10,436 nt of DNA from Lachnospiraceae bacterium UBA1760. Lineage in GTDB: Bacteria; Bacillota; Clostridia; Lachnospirales; Lachnospiraceae. Each line of letters starts with the position of its first letter. Position 1 is the first letter of the stretch. Both the position numbers and the translations under genes were made by a program. The stretch is taken from NCBI GenBank assembly GCA_002314775.1, contig DCHE01000028.1, positions 4,038-14,473 of the forward strand, written 5' to 3'. This document shows positions 1-5,989 of the stretch, piece after piece. The notes beneath the pieces are model-generated. The model did no database searches. It saw only the letters and a list, made by a program, of their open reading frames with translations, and was not told the DNA's origin.

Positions 1-49
1 CCTAAAGGCAGTGGGTTTTCTTCTAACTTTATAAATTACGCCTTTTTAT

Positions 50-78
50 ATTCTACTATATAAAGTTTTTTATGTAAA
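50..78 (-). promoter_or_regulatory. Probable sigma-A promoter for a gene off the left edge
   Basis: On the minus strand a -35 box TTTACA (73-78) and a -10 box TAGAAT (50-55) each match the consensus at five of six positions and are separated by exactly 17 bp. Transcription would start near position 43 and run off the left edge. It lies just downstream of the deformylase stop codon, with no convincing terminator between, so the next gene to the left probably has its own start signal as well as possible read-through. The A+T-rich surroundings make chance matches fairly likely. Confidence 0.45.
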
Positions 79-114
79 TTATTAAAAGTGTAATTATCGT
101 ATTGTGCATAATTT

Positions 115-525
115 CTATATGATTATTCCCTGCAAATGGTCGCACTCATGCTGAATAATCTGGGCAGTCCAGCCTGAGAATTTCTGCTTCTTACTATTAA
201 ACTCCGAGTCCTGGTACTCCACCTCAATTTCTTCAAATCTTTTACATTTTCTCTTTCCTTCTAGTGAAAGGCAGCCCTCCTCGGTCTCGTACTCCTTGTC
301 CTTATGCACAATAACCGGATTGTACATAACAATGTTCATAAAACCAATATTTACGACAATGATATTCTTCTTAACGCCTATCATATTTGCAGCCATGCCA
401 ACACATCTTTCCCTGTTCGCACTTAGTGTGTCGAGCAAATCCCTGCCGACACTCTTATCCTCAGCTGTCGCAGGCTTTGATTTCTGTTTTAAAAACATCA
501 CATTTCTCATTATCGGTCTTTCCAT
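115..525 (-). CDS. def: Peptide deformylase family protein (short Clostridia type)
   Basis: Peptide deformylases remove the formyl group from the N-terminal methionine of new proteins in the cytoplasm, using a metal held by one Cys and two His. All three family motifs can be placed in this 136-residue protein: motif 1 CVGMAANMIG (41-50), motif 2 EGCLS (83-87, metal ligand Cys85) and motif 3 HECDH (126-130, ligands His126 and His130, catalytic Glu127). It is shorter than the usual 150-190 residues. Motif 1 departs from the canonical GxGLAAxQ: the conserved active-site Gln is Met48. I believe this variant recurs in Clostridia, so it may be a second, divergent deformylase alongside a canonical one; activity is not assured. 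The start is supported by AAGGAG seven bases before ATG. A gap of about 70 bases separates it from the upstream membrane-protein gene; a shared transcript is possible but unproven. Confidence 0.85.
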   Translation of the reverse strand: MERPIMRNVMFLKQKSKPATAEDKSVGRDLLDTLSANRERCVGMAANMIGVKKNIIVVNIGFMNIVMYNPVIVHKDKEYETEEGCLSLEGKRKCKRFEEIEVEYQDSEFNSKKQKFSGWTAQIIQHECDHLQGIII

Positions 526-546
526 CGTTCTTCTCCTTAATATTAT

Positions 547-572
547 GTAAGTCTAAGAAGGGTCCCACTTAC
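547..572 (-). other. Short hairpin in the gap before the deformylase gene
   Basis: The arms GTAAGT (547-552) and ACTTAC (567-572) are perfectly complementary around a 14-nt loop containing GGGTCCC. It lies between the stop codon of the membrane-protein gene and the ribosome binding site of the deformylase gene. There is no following U-run, so it is not a typical terminator; it could be a processing or stabilising hairpin, or chance. Confidence 0.3.
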
Positions 573-595
573 TCGCTAATTAATTCTTATTTTTC

Positions 596-2134
596 TCACT
601 CAGTTTTAATATAGTCATAAACAGCCTCTCTGCTTTGACCATTTTCCAGCATTGTATAATACTTTACCAAAAGCTTATCTTCGCAGCTATAAATCCTGCA
701 CCTTTTTGTCTTCCCATAATCCATATCCGGAAGATATACACTCGCATAGGTCATTATTTCTTCCTGATTCTCACCGGCAGGACTCATTCGGTTAAGGCTT
801 ACCTCGCAGCTATCCCCGCTAACTTCCTTACTTTCGATATAGTAAATGTATTTGTCGTCTGTGGCGTAGCACTGAACGTGGTCTGCGATAACCTTCTCTG
901 TCTCGCCATCATACTTTACAAGAACAAAGCCCTCGGTTAAATCTCCCTTTTTGATAGTAATAAAACCATCCTTGGTCTTTGTTTTCTCTCCGGTCACCTC
1001 ATCATTTACGTCCTTCTCAAAGTAATCTTTGTCATCGCAAATGATTTTTGCATAGAAGTTATAATCTCTGTCATTCTCATCACTGCCTGCATGAATAATT
1101 AAATTGCCAAGATATAGTTCATTTGATTTATCAGATATATTGTATCTATAAACATTATAAATCCAGCTTCTGTCATCATTCTTTGAGCTTGCAAGATAAT
1201 AGACATATCCATCTCTCACTGCTGCCGAGTAAATGTCGCTTTTGATATCTGAATCCTTTATTAGCTCCTCGAGGCTTCCGGAATTTGCGTCAATCCTTCC
1301 AAGCGACGTGCCCTCGCTATTTTCCGCAGCCACGTAAATGTAACCATCATAATAGTCAATCGAGTTGATATACTTTGCTCCCTCCGACTCCTTTGTGGCA
1401 GTGAACAGTTCCTCAGTTACATTATCCGTTTTCACCCTCTTTAAGTTTCTGTAGTTATCAATATAGTAAACCGACTCCTCAGAAAAAGTAACTGCTGGAT
1501 AATTAAGAATATTCTCTGCCTGCTCAGTCTTAAGGGAATGCTCCACGCTCTCATACACCTTAAACATATAGCGATACTTTGAATTTACTTGAAGCACCAG
1601 AACTAAGAACAGAGCTGCGGCAGCTAATACCGCGGCAATAGCTGGCACGGCTATTTTTGGAGTGTCCTGCTCCCAAAGCTTCTGATTCCTTACATACTCC
1701 TTCACCTGCATAGAAAGTGCAATAATAATGAACACGCATCTTATTGCAAGCCAAAATAGATACTCAGTTTGAATGGCTGATCTTTGCACGCTGCCAGTAA
1801 TGATAAGGCCTGCAACTGGCAAAACTAAAACTGCAACAGTTGTTGCAATATCAATAACTGCACCGTCCCTTCTTCCTCTCGCCGCATACCGCCAGGCAAT
1901 TAAATAAAGCAATAAGCAAATGCATGAAAATACCATAATTCCACACCTGAATGCCTTTTCATAATCACCATTAAGATCTGAATTATAGATAAATGTTTTG
2001 TATCTAAATACAAACTCCTGCCCAAAGTAGTATACCTTCCTCAGGTTAGCTACTAAGCTTACGAGGCAAAGAGCCATTAGAATAACCCTGAATATCCATA
2101 TTGTTCCGTTGTATGTGTTAATTTCCTTTTTCAT
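596..2134 (-). CDS. Five-helix membrane protein with large DUF5050-like outer domain
   Basis: The 512-residue product has five hydrophobic segments (about residues 12-31, 63-82, 93-113, 125-143 and 161-183). The Arg-rich loop RYAARGRR (82-89) and the Lys/Arg-containing loop 145-160 are expected to be cytoplasmic, so by the positive-inside rule residues from about 186 to the end lie outside the cell. That C-terminal part has recurring Tyr-rich beta-strand pairs (VYYIDNYRNLKRVK, DGYIYVAAENSEG, DGYVYYLASS, DKYIYYIESKE) alternating with polar turns. This is the pattern of DUF5050/beta-propeller-like modules common in Clostridia. No catalytic motif is visible. ATG is preceded by AAAAGG at eight bases. 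The gene follows the 578-residue protein gene by 79 bases on the same strand with no terminator, so it may be the last gene of the T7SS-like operon. By position it could be an immunity, anchor or sensor protein; that is inference only. Confidence 0.7.
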   Translation of the reverse strand: MKKEINTYNGTIWIFRVILMALCLVSLVANLRKVYYFGQEFVFRYKTFIYNSDLNGDYEKAFRCGIMVFSCICLLLYLIAWRYAARGRRDGAVIDIATTVAVLVLPVAGLIITGSVQRSAIQTEYLFWLAIRCVFIIIALSMQVKEYVRNQKLWEQDTPKIAVPAIAAVLAAAALFLVLVLQVNSKYRYMFKVYESVEHSLKTEQAENILNYPAVTFSEESVYYIDNYRNLKRVKTDNVTEELFTATKESEGAKYINSIDYYDGYIYVAAENSEGTSLGRIDANSGSLEELIKDSDIKSDIYSAAVRDGYVYYLASSKNDDRSWIYNVYRYNISDKSNELYLGNLIIHAGSDENDRDYNFYAKIICDDKDYFEKDVNDEVTGEKTKTKDGFITIKKGDLTEGFVLVKYDGETEKVIADHVQCYATDDKYIYYIESKEVSGDSCEVSLNRMSPAGENQEEIMTYASVYLPDMDYGKTKRCRIYSCEDKLLVKYYTMLENGQSREAVYDYIKTE

Positions 2135-2213
2135 ATCTTATACCTTTTCCTAGCCTGTTTTCACGTTACAAAATACTTCGCACTCTGTTCACTAATTTAA
2201 TATACATCAATTT

Positions 2214-3950
2214 CTACTTACCTTCAACCAGCGACTTAACAGCAAGCTTTACCTCCTCGTCGGTTGCACTGTACTCATCATATCCAAGTCGCTTAAGCTC
2301 ATTTCTCACTGCATTTTCAAACTCTATCTTACGCCCATATTTCGGATCATCGCCATTTGTAAGCCCCTCGATAAAGCCTTCGATTACCCCGCTTCTTTCT
2401 CCTGTCTCAGAAAAGCTTGAAAATAGCTGGCAAACGCCCTCTGTCCTTAGATTCTTATTCTCCTTCAGATTGTAATACTGAATATCTATGCTTGTTGTGG
2501 TCTCGTCCATCTTAAGATTTGCCGCCTCGATACTTCCGTTATGAATTATCACATTTCCACTGATATTAAGCTTCTCGCAGTATAAGGCGTAGGTGTCGGC
2601 CTTTATTCTCGCTCTAATGTTCTCGTTATTCTTACTTGCCGACTCAAGCTCTTCAACATAGCCCTTGATTTTCTTGTAGGCCGCAATGTAAGGGCCTGTA
2701 AAGCCGAGTACGTCCTTTCCTATCTTTCCTGTTGTGTTCGACTTAAGCTTACTCTTGATATTTCCCGACATCTCACTCCAAAGAGCCTCGGAAATTGAAA
2801 TAATCTCCTCCTCGTCACAGGCTCTTATGGCCTTTATAAAGCTTGCATTTTCAGAGGAAGCACATATTATCCTTATATCGTTCTTTCCCACATCCACCAT
2901 ATTTGTCTCAAATGGATTCTGGTTAATCTCTTCATAGTCAGTCTGAACGGTCGAGACTCTGATAAGCTTCTCCTCCTCATCGTAGAACACCTCCATTCCA
3001 AATGGCAGAAGTCTTGCCTGTCCATACTCGTCATAGGGATTTTCAGGGTCGATAGTATTTATAACCTTCACACTATTGTAAAAGCCGGAAATGCCCTGCA
3101 AGATGGCATTTACATCCGCATATTTCGTAAGCGGGCTTTGCATGCTTTCATACATCAGGCTTTTGACATTGTAGATGGCATTGTAACGCTCTATCACCTT
3201 CGCCATATTTTCAGTTATCTCATAGGTCATATAATTGTGCAGGGTACTGCTTTCGCTGACCTTAGTATAGCCTGCCGTGATTATCTTCCCCAGCTTCTCA
3301 TAGTCTATGGTTGCATTTCCGGTCGCCTCGTTACATATAACGCAGCTGTCAATAAGCGCAGCAAGGGCATCTAATTCCCATTCCTTTAAAAGCTTTGGAC
3401 TTTTTGTCATAAGCCTTTCAAGCTCCTTAAGTCCCTCCTCAGTTTCCGGATTTATGCTCTTATATACTTCATAAAAAAGTCCATCCGGTACTTTTTCCAG
3501 TCTATTATTGTATGTTCTGGTTTTACCAAAGATTGAGCTTCGTAGTTCCCGGTAATCCGCCTGGCCATTTATCTTAAATGAGTGGGTGCTCATACTATAC
3601 TCAGGAGTTTCGATAAGCTTAATCATACTCCTCAGGTTTTCAATATGGTAGTCCCCGACCTCCTTAGTCCATTTTTTGCCCCTTATTTCTATGGCCTTAT
3701 CCATGCCTCTCGCATCATCTATTATATGGCGAAGTGCGATAATCAGCTCAACCTGGTTCATGGAGGTCATCTCCAAAAGCTTGTCAACCATTGCAGCCGA
3801 GTTTTGAATGCCCTGAACATTTGTCTCGCAATTTTCAATCACCTTGCTAAGTCCAACAGCAAAGCCGACACCCACCCTTCGCCTGTTAATATCATAGGTA
3901 ATAGCATCTACAACCTCTTTAAACATCTCATCGGTAAAATCTCTTGTCAT
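2214..3950 (-). CDS. Large soluble protein of unknown function, end of the T7SS-like gene set
   Basis: I do not recognise this 578-residue protein. It has no signal peptide or membrane segment, is mostly predictable as alpha-helical, and is acidic overall. The N-terminal ~120 residues are helical (around IIALRHIIDDARGMDKAIEI). A central region has strand-like stretches (RLLPFGMEVFYDEEEKLIRV), and after about residue 400 come a Gly-containing segment, GKIGKDVLGFTGPYIAAYKK, and a coiled-coil-like stretch (KIKGYVEELESASKNNENI). No nuclease, NADase, ADP-ribosyltransferase or lipase motif is evident in the last 150 residues. The start overlaps the preceding gene's stop by four bases (ATGA) with AGGAGG upstream, indicating translational coupling. 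A large protein placed last after several small helical ones is the layout of LXG-type type VII secretion effectors, so a secreted effector or a structural partner is the leading guess. The absence of a recognisable LXG domain keeps this tentative. Confidence 0.8.
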   Translation of the reverse strand: MTRDFTDEMFKEVVDAITYDINRRRVGVGFAVGLSKVIENCETNVQGIQNSAAMVDKLLEMTSMNQVELIIALRHIIDDARGMDKAIEIRGKKWTKEVGDYHIENLRSMIKLIETPEYSMSTHSFKINGQADYRELRSSIFGKTRTYNNRLEKVPDGLFYEVYKSINPETEEGLKELERLMTKSPKLLKEWELDALAALIDSCVICNEATGNATIDYEKLGKIITAGYTKVSESSTLHNYMTYEITENMAKVIERYNAIYNVKSLMYESMQSPLTKYADVNAILQGISGFYNSVKVINTIDPENPYDEYGQARLLPFGMEVFYDEEEKLIRVSTVQTDYEEINQNPFETNMVDVGKNDIRIICASSENASFIKAIRACDEEEIISISEALWSEMSGNIKSKLKSNTTGKIGKDVLGFTGPYIAAYKKIKGYVEELESASKNNENIRARIKADTYALYCEKLNISGNVIIHNGSIEAANLKMDETTTSIDIQYYNLKENKNLRTEGVCQLFSSFSETGERSGVIEGFIEGLTNGDDPKYGRKIEFENAVRNELKRLGYDEYSATDEEVKLAVKSLVEGK

Positions 3951-4216
3951 ACGGCCTCCTCATCCATTGTCTTGTAAATATCTCTTGCAATCTTAAGCAT
4001 TTCACTGGATTTTTTGGCAAGCGTGGTAAGAAGATCATTTATCTCCGCGTACATTTCAAGTGTACCTAAAAGCATGTCTTTCGTCTTACTGTCAGTAATG
4101 CTAAAGACTTTTTCTGCACCCGTAATCAGCCTGCCTGCCTTTTTGTTTGCTGCTATGGCCATCAGCTCATTGATACTGTCATCAAGTGATTTATAGTTTA
4201 CACAAACCTTATCCAT
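3947..4216 (-). CDS. Small helical protein, LXG-associated/WXG100-like
   Basis: This 89-residue protein is predictable as a helical hairpin: a first helix around residues 10-25, a turn near RLITGAEKVFSITDSKT, and a long second helix from about 45 to 85 ending in KIARDIYKTMDEEAV. Size, lack of signal peptide and position directly before a large protein match the small partner proteins of LXG effectors (TIGR04197/DUF3130-like group), which form a complex with the effector and help target it to the type VII machinery. I cannot assign it to one of those families by sequence alone. Its stop codon overlaps the start of the 578-residue gene by four bases, so the two are probably made together and may bind each other. 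The start has AAGGGG just upstream. Confidence 0.75.
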   Translation of the reverse strand: MDKVCVNYKSLDDSINELMAIAANKKAGRLITGAEKVFSITDSKTKDMLLGTLEMYAEINDLLTTLAKKSSEMLKIARDIYKTMDEEAV

Positions 4217-4249
4217 ATTCCCCTTTCCACCCTTTCATCGCTTAATATA

Positions 4250-4280
4250 GGGACCTTAGTCATAATCAGTATAAGGTCCC
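4250..4280 (-). other. Perfect 9-bp hairpin covering the stop codon of the 4266-4547 gene
   Basis: The arms GGGACCTTA (4250-4258) and TAAGGTCCC (4272-4280) are perfectly complementary around a 13-nt loop, and the stop codon of the preceding gene (4266-4268) lies in the loop. No U-run follows, so it is unlikely to be a terminator. It sits inside the operon, where it could protect a 3' end after mRNA processing or tune expression of the last two genes relative to the first four. Confidence 0.55.
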
Positions 4281-4547
4281 GTCAATCTCATCAATCTTCG
4301 TAATATATTCCTCGGACAGCCCCTTCGTGGTTGAGTAAAGGTAGTCAAGCTGTCCGTCGATTCCGTGGAGTTTTTCCGTAAATGCACACAGATTACTGTG
4401 AAAATCTCCACTTGTTATTCCATTTTTGTAAACCCCTTCAAGGCATTCCTCAATCCTTGAGAGTTTCTCGCTAAGTGCATCATTTATGCTGCCCAGGCTC
4501 ATTATATAGTCAGAGAATTCCTCATCTCTAATCATTAAGTAGGCCAT
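4266..4547 (-). CDS. Small helical protein, T7SS-associated type
   Basis: The 93-residue product is a predicted two-helix protein: helix 1 around residues 7-40, a turn with GITSGDF (43-49), and helix 2 from about 50, ending in an acidic tail IDEIDGTLY. The Gly-containing turn between two amphipathic helices is WXG100-like, but Trp is absent. The gene overlaps the end of the upstream coiled-coil gene by 20 bases. The first ATG has AAGGA nine bases upstream, whereas the internal ATG (codon 5) has no ribosome binding site, so the longer form is preferred. The function is inferred only from its company: it is one of five small helical proteins ahead of a large one. A role as partner or chaperone of that large protein is possible. 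Confidence 0.7.
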   Translation of the reverse strand: MAYLMIRDEEFSDYIMSLGSINDALSEKLSRIEECLEGVYKNGITSGDFHSNLCAFTEKLHGIDGQLDYLYSTTKGLSEEYITKIDEIDGTLY

Positions 4548-4929
4548 TTCTTATATTCCTTTCCATGGTATTTATGTTCCGAGTGCAGTCAAATATCTCG
4601 TCCTCATATCTGGATACATTTTTGTTAATAATGCTTACCATATCGTCGTAGTAGGAAACTCTCTTCTCGGTTTCCGACGCACCGTAGGCCTCAAGGGAGG
4701 TAAGAAGCGCCTTCTCCATAGCCATTCCGGATACCCGCTCCAAAACTGCGCTGCAGTCAAGGTACTTCCTCTCATACTGCTCTGAAAGTACCCTGATTGC
4801 CTCAAATATCTTGATTTTTTCTCGCTCTAGCGCTTGTATCTTCTGCAGGACTTCCTTTATTCTTCTCTTGCTTGCCTCAATACTTGCCTCGTATTTTGCA
4901 ATTTCCAAGCTCTTATTATTACCTGCCAT
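4528..4929 (-). CDS. Coiled-coil protein, DUF5082/YwqH-like
   Basis: This 133-residue protein is almost entirely charged coiled coil: a long N-terminal helix (about 8-55, with KRRIKEVLQKIQALEREKIK), a break near residues 60-75, and a second long helix (about 85-127) with regularly spaced hydrophobic residues. Length and layout resemble DUF5082 (YwqH of Bacillus), which precedes LXG effector genes. The resemblance is in pattern only, not a proven match. GAGG lies seven bases before ATG. The gap to the upstream WXG100-like gene is 12 bases and the downstream gene overlaps by 20, so it is firmly in the operon. There is no signal peptide or membrane segment. Confidence 0.75.
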   Translation of the reverse strand: MAGNNKSLEIAKYEASIEASKRRIKEVLQKIQALEREKIKIFEAIRVLSEQYERKYLDCSAVLERVSGMAMEKALLTSLEAYGASETEKRVSYYDDMVSIINKNVSRYEDEIFDCTRNINTMERNIRNGLLND

Positions 4930-4941
4930 AGAAATACCTCG

Positions 4942-5241
4942 TTAGCTAAGTGCCTGGGCAAGCTTTGCATCGCAGTCCGCAAAATTACTGCAAATCTCGC
5001 TGAGCTGCTTATAATATCTGCCCACAAGCTCCGACAGTGCCTCCATCTCAGGTGATAGCATCTCCTTGAATTCATTTATATAGGCCCCTGCGGACTCACC
5101 GTCCATATAGCCCTTATCGCGAAGGGAATTAACATCCCCCGTCATAAGCTCATATGCCTCTTCAACCTTCTTCTCACATGCCTTCATATCATCAATAACG
5201 TTCATTACCTGTCTATAATCAAGTCTAAGTCTCTCTGCCAT
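4942..5241 (-). CDS. WXG100-like protein with YMDG in place of WxG
   Basis: The 99-residue protein has two amphipathic helices joined by a turn at GYMDGES (44-50), the place where WXG100/ESAT-6 proteins carry Trp-x-Gly. Near the end is FADCD (87-91), an F-x-x-x-D that sits where WXG100 proteins carry the YxxxD/E export signal. It aligns without gaps to the product of the neighbouring upstream gene (5358-5645) over the last 55 residues, with 18 identities counted by eye, so the two are paralogues. WXG100 proteins are secreted as homo- or heterodimers by type VII systems, and two adjacent divergent copies suggest a heterodimer. ATG follows AGGAGG by seven bases. The structured spacer at 5268-5354 lies just upstream. 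Confidence 0.8.
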   Translation of the reverse strand: MAERLRLDYRQVMNVIDDMKACEKKVEEAYELMTGDVNSLRDKGYMDGESAGAYINEFKEMLSPEMEALSELVGRYYKQLSEICSNFADCDAKLAQALS

Positions 5242-5267
5242 TTTTTATCCTCCTGTTTAAAATGTAC

Positions 5268-5354
5268 GTCGCATCCAACTCCCCGCTTACGCGGGTCATA
5301 CTGCGACAGGTCGTCGGAACCATGCATAATCATGACTTGCGTCATGATGGTTCC
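5268..5354 (-). other. Candidate structured RNA: two GNRA-capped hairpins between the WXG100-like genes
   Basis: On the mRNA (minus) strand the first hairpin has arms 5341-5348 and 5329-5336 (8 bp, AUCAUGAC/GUCAUGAU) capped by GCAA, extended by GGAACC/GGUUCC (5349-5354 with 5316-5321) after a 7-nt bulge. The second has an inner stem CCCGC/GCGGG (5291-5295 with 5282-5286) capped by GUAA and an outer stem GUCGCA/UGCGAC (5302-5307 with 5268-5273). Both loops are GNRA tetraloops only when read on the minus strand, which is the transcribed strand; this argues for a real RNA fold and not a chance DNA palindrome. It fills nearly the whole 116-nt gap, ending close to the AGGAGG of the downstream gene. 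No known riboswitch class is recognised. A dispersed genomic repeat is an alternative. Confidence 0.65.
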
Positions 5355-5357
5355 TCC

Positions 5358-5645
5358 CTACGATATCTGTGACTTCATGTCCTGATCCATCTTCTCAAAC
5401 TCAGCACATACGCTGAGGAGCTGCTCTGCAAATGCGCCAAGGTTTCCATTAAGCTTGCCGTACACTCTGCTTACTACTTCCTCGAACTCTCTCACATAGG
5501 CAGTTCCTGCCTCGCCCTCCATATACTGTGGAAGACTCTCAACAATCTGCTTGAGGTTATTAAGATTCTTCACCATGTCCTCTTTTCTCTCCGTAATTTT
5601 GTCAATTACATTTGCTCTAATCTCACCGTACTGTACATCTAACAT
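5358..5645 (-). CDS. WXG100-like protein with YMEG in place of WxG, first gene of the operon
   Basis: The 95-residue product has the two-helix plan of WXG100/ESAT-6 proteins. The turn carries QYMEGEAG (40-47) in place of Trp-x-Gly, and the C-terminal helix carries FEKMD (83-87), an F-x-x-x-D at the position of the type VII export motif. The distance between YMxG and FxxxD is 42 residues here and also in the downstream paralogue (4942-5241), and both end in Ser after the same number of residues. AAGGAGGG lies six bases before ATG, the strongest ribosome binding site in the window, as expected for a small abundant secreted subunit. It is the first gene after the promoter at 5786-5814 and a hairpin-rich leader. 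Confidence 0.8.
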   Translation of the reverse strand: MLDVQYGEIRANVIDKITERKEDMVKNLNNLKQIVESLPQYMEGEAGTAYVREFEEVVSRVYGKLNGNLGAFAEQLLSVCAEFEKMDQDMKSQIS

Positions 5646-5672
5646 CGTTTTCCCTCCTTAAATAATATGTAG

Positions 5673-5764
5673 TTACTAAGGACTTCCTGCTTTATGGTCC
5701 CTAGTAAGAGTGTCCCCGGCTCCTTGGGACTAATTCTATGTCATTATTGGGCAGCGCCCTGCCC
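5673..5764 (-). promoter_or_regulatory. Hairpin-rich 5' leader of the T7SS-like operon
   Basis: Between the predicted start of transcription (about 5779) and the first start codon lie three hairpins in the mRNA strand: GGGCA/TGCCC (5760-5764 with 5749-5753), GUCCC/GGGAC (5726-5730 with 5712-5716) and an 11-bp stem (5697-5707 with 5673-5683, 13-nt loop). The 11-bp stem is complete on the minus strand through one G-U pair, whereas on the plus strand it would carry an A/C mismatch, which fits a role as RNA. The GUCCC at 5726-5730 can pair with GGGAC of either of the later hairpins, so alternative folds are possible. CACTAGTG (5768-5775), close to the transcription start, is a perfect palindrome and a possible operator. 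Confidence 0.5.
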
Positions 5765-5785
5765 TCTCACTAGTGATGTAAAGAT

Positions 5786-5814
5786 ATCTTATAACCCCTG
5801 TTTTTCCTTGTAAA
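5786..5814 (-). promoter_or_regulatory. Probable sigma-A promoter of the T7SS-like operon
   Basis: On the minus strand TTTACA (5809-5814, five of six consensus) is followed after 17 bp by TAAGAT (5786-5791, four of six). An overlapping TATAAG (5788-5793, five of six) sits at 15 bp spacing. Transcription would start near 5779. The position directly after the terminator at 5821-5869 and before the first gene of the cluster supports it. Confidence 0.5.
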
Positions 5815-5820
5815 TTGGCA

Positions 5821-5869
5821 AAAAAAGCGTAGATTTTTATGCACTGTGCATATCAATCTACGCTTTTTT
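5821..5869 (-). terminator. Bidirectional intrinsic terminator
   Basis: A perfect 15-bp inverted repeat, AAAAAAGCGTAGATT (5821-5835) and AATCTACGCTTTTTT (5855-5869), encloses a 19-nt loop that itself contains ATGCA/TGCAT. On the minus strand it forms a GC-containing stem followed by six Us, ending transcription of the MF-repeat protein gene, and the symmetrical A/T tracts would work in the other direction too. It insulates the T7SS-like operon from upstream transcription. Confidence 0.9.
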
Positions 5870-5989
5870 GATATAAATATTCGATTTTGTGATTCATTTT
5901 GTTGCGCGAGTTTAATTTATTGCATCAAAATAAAAATCAGGTAAAAATTATGCTTCAATCTGTTGCACATTTTTTCCTTAAAGTAACCT

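Noticed and set aside
1..47. AAAGGC/GCCTTT inverted repeat near the left edge as a terminator
   Set aside because: The loop is about 30 nt, the stem only 6 bp, and on the transcribed strand no U-run follows.
296..550. Plus-strand open frame opposite the deformylase gene, hydrophobic
   Set aside because: It is antisense to a gene with all three deformylase motifs and has no supported start; a shadow frame.
556..572. TGGGACC resembling the T-box antiterminator core UGGNACC
   Set aside because: The gap is only about 70 bases, without a specifier stem or terminator, and the next gene is a deformylase, not an amino-acid gene.
3582..3977. Plus-strand open frame of 131 codons opposite the 578-residue gene
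   Set aside because: No ribosome binding site or recognisable domain, and it lies wholly opposite a gene with strong coding signals.
4857..5075. Minus-strand open frame overlapping the WXG100-like and coiled-coil genes, Arg/Cys-rich
   Set aside because: Out-of-frame product of two well-supported genes with their own ribosome binding sites.
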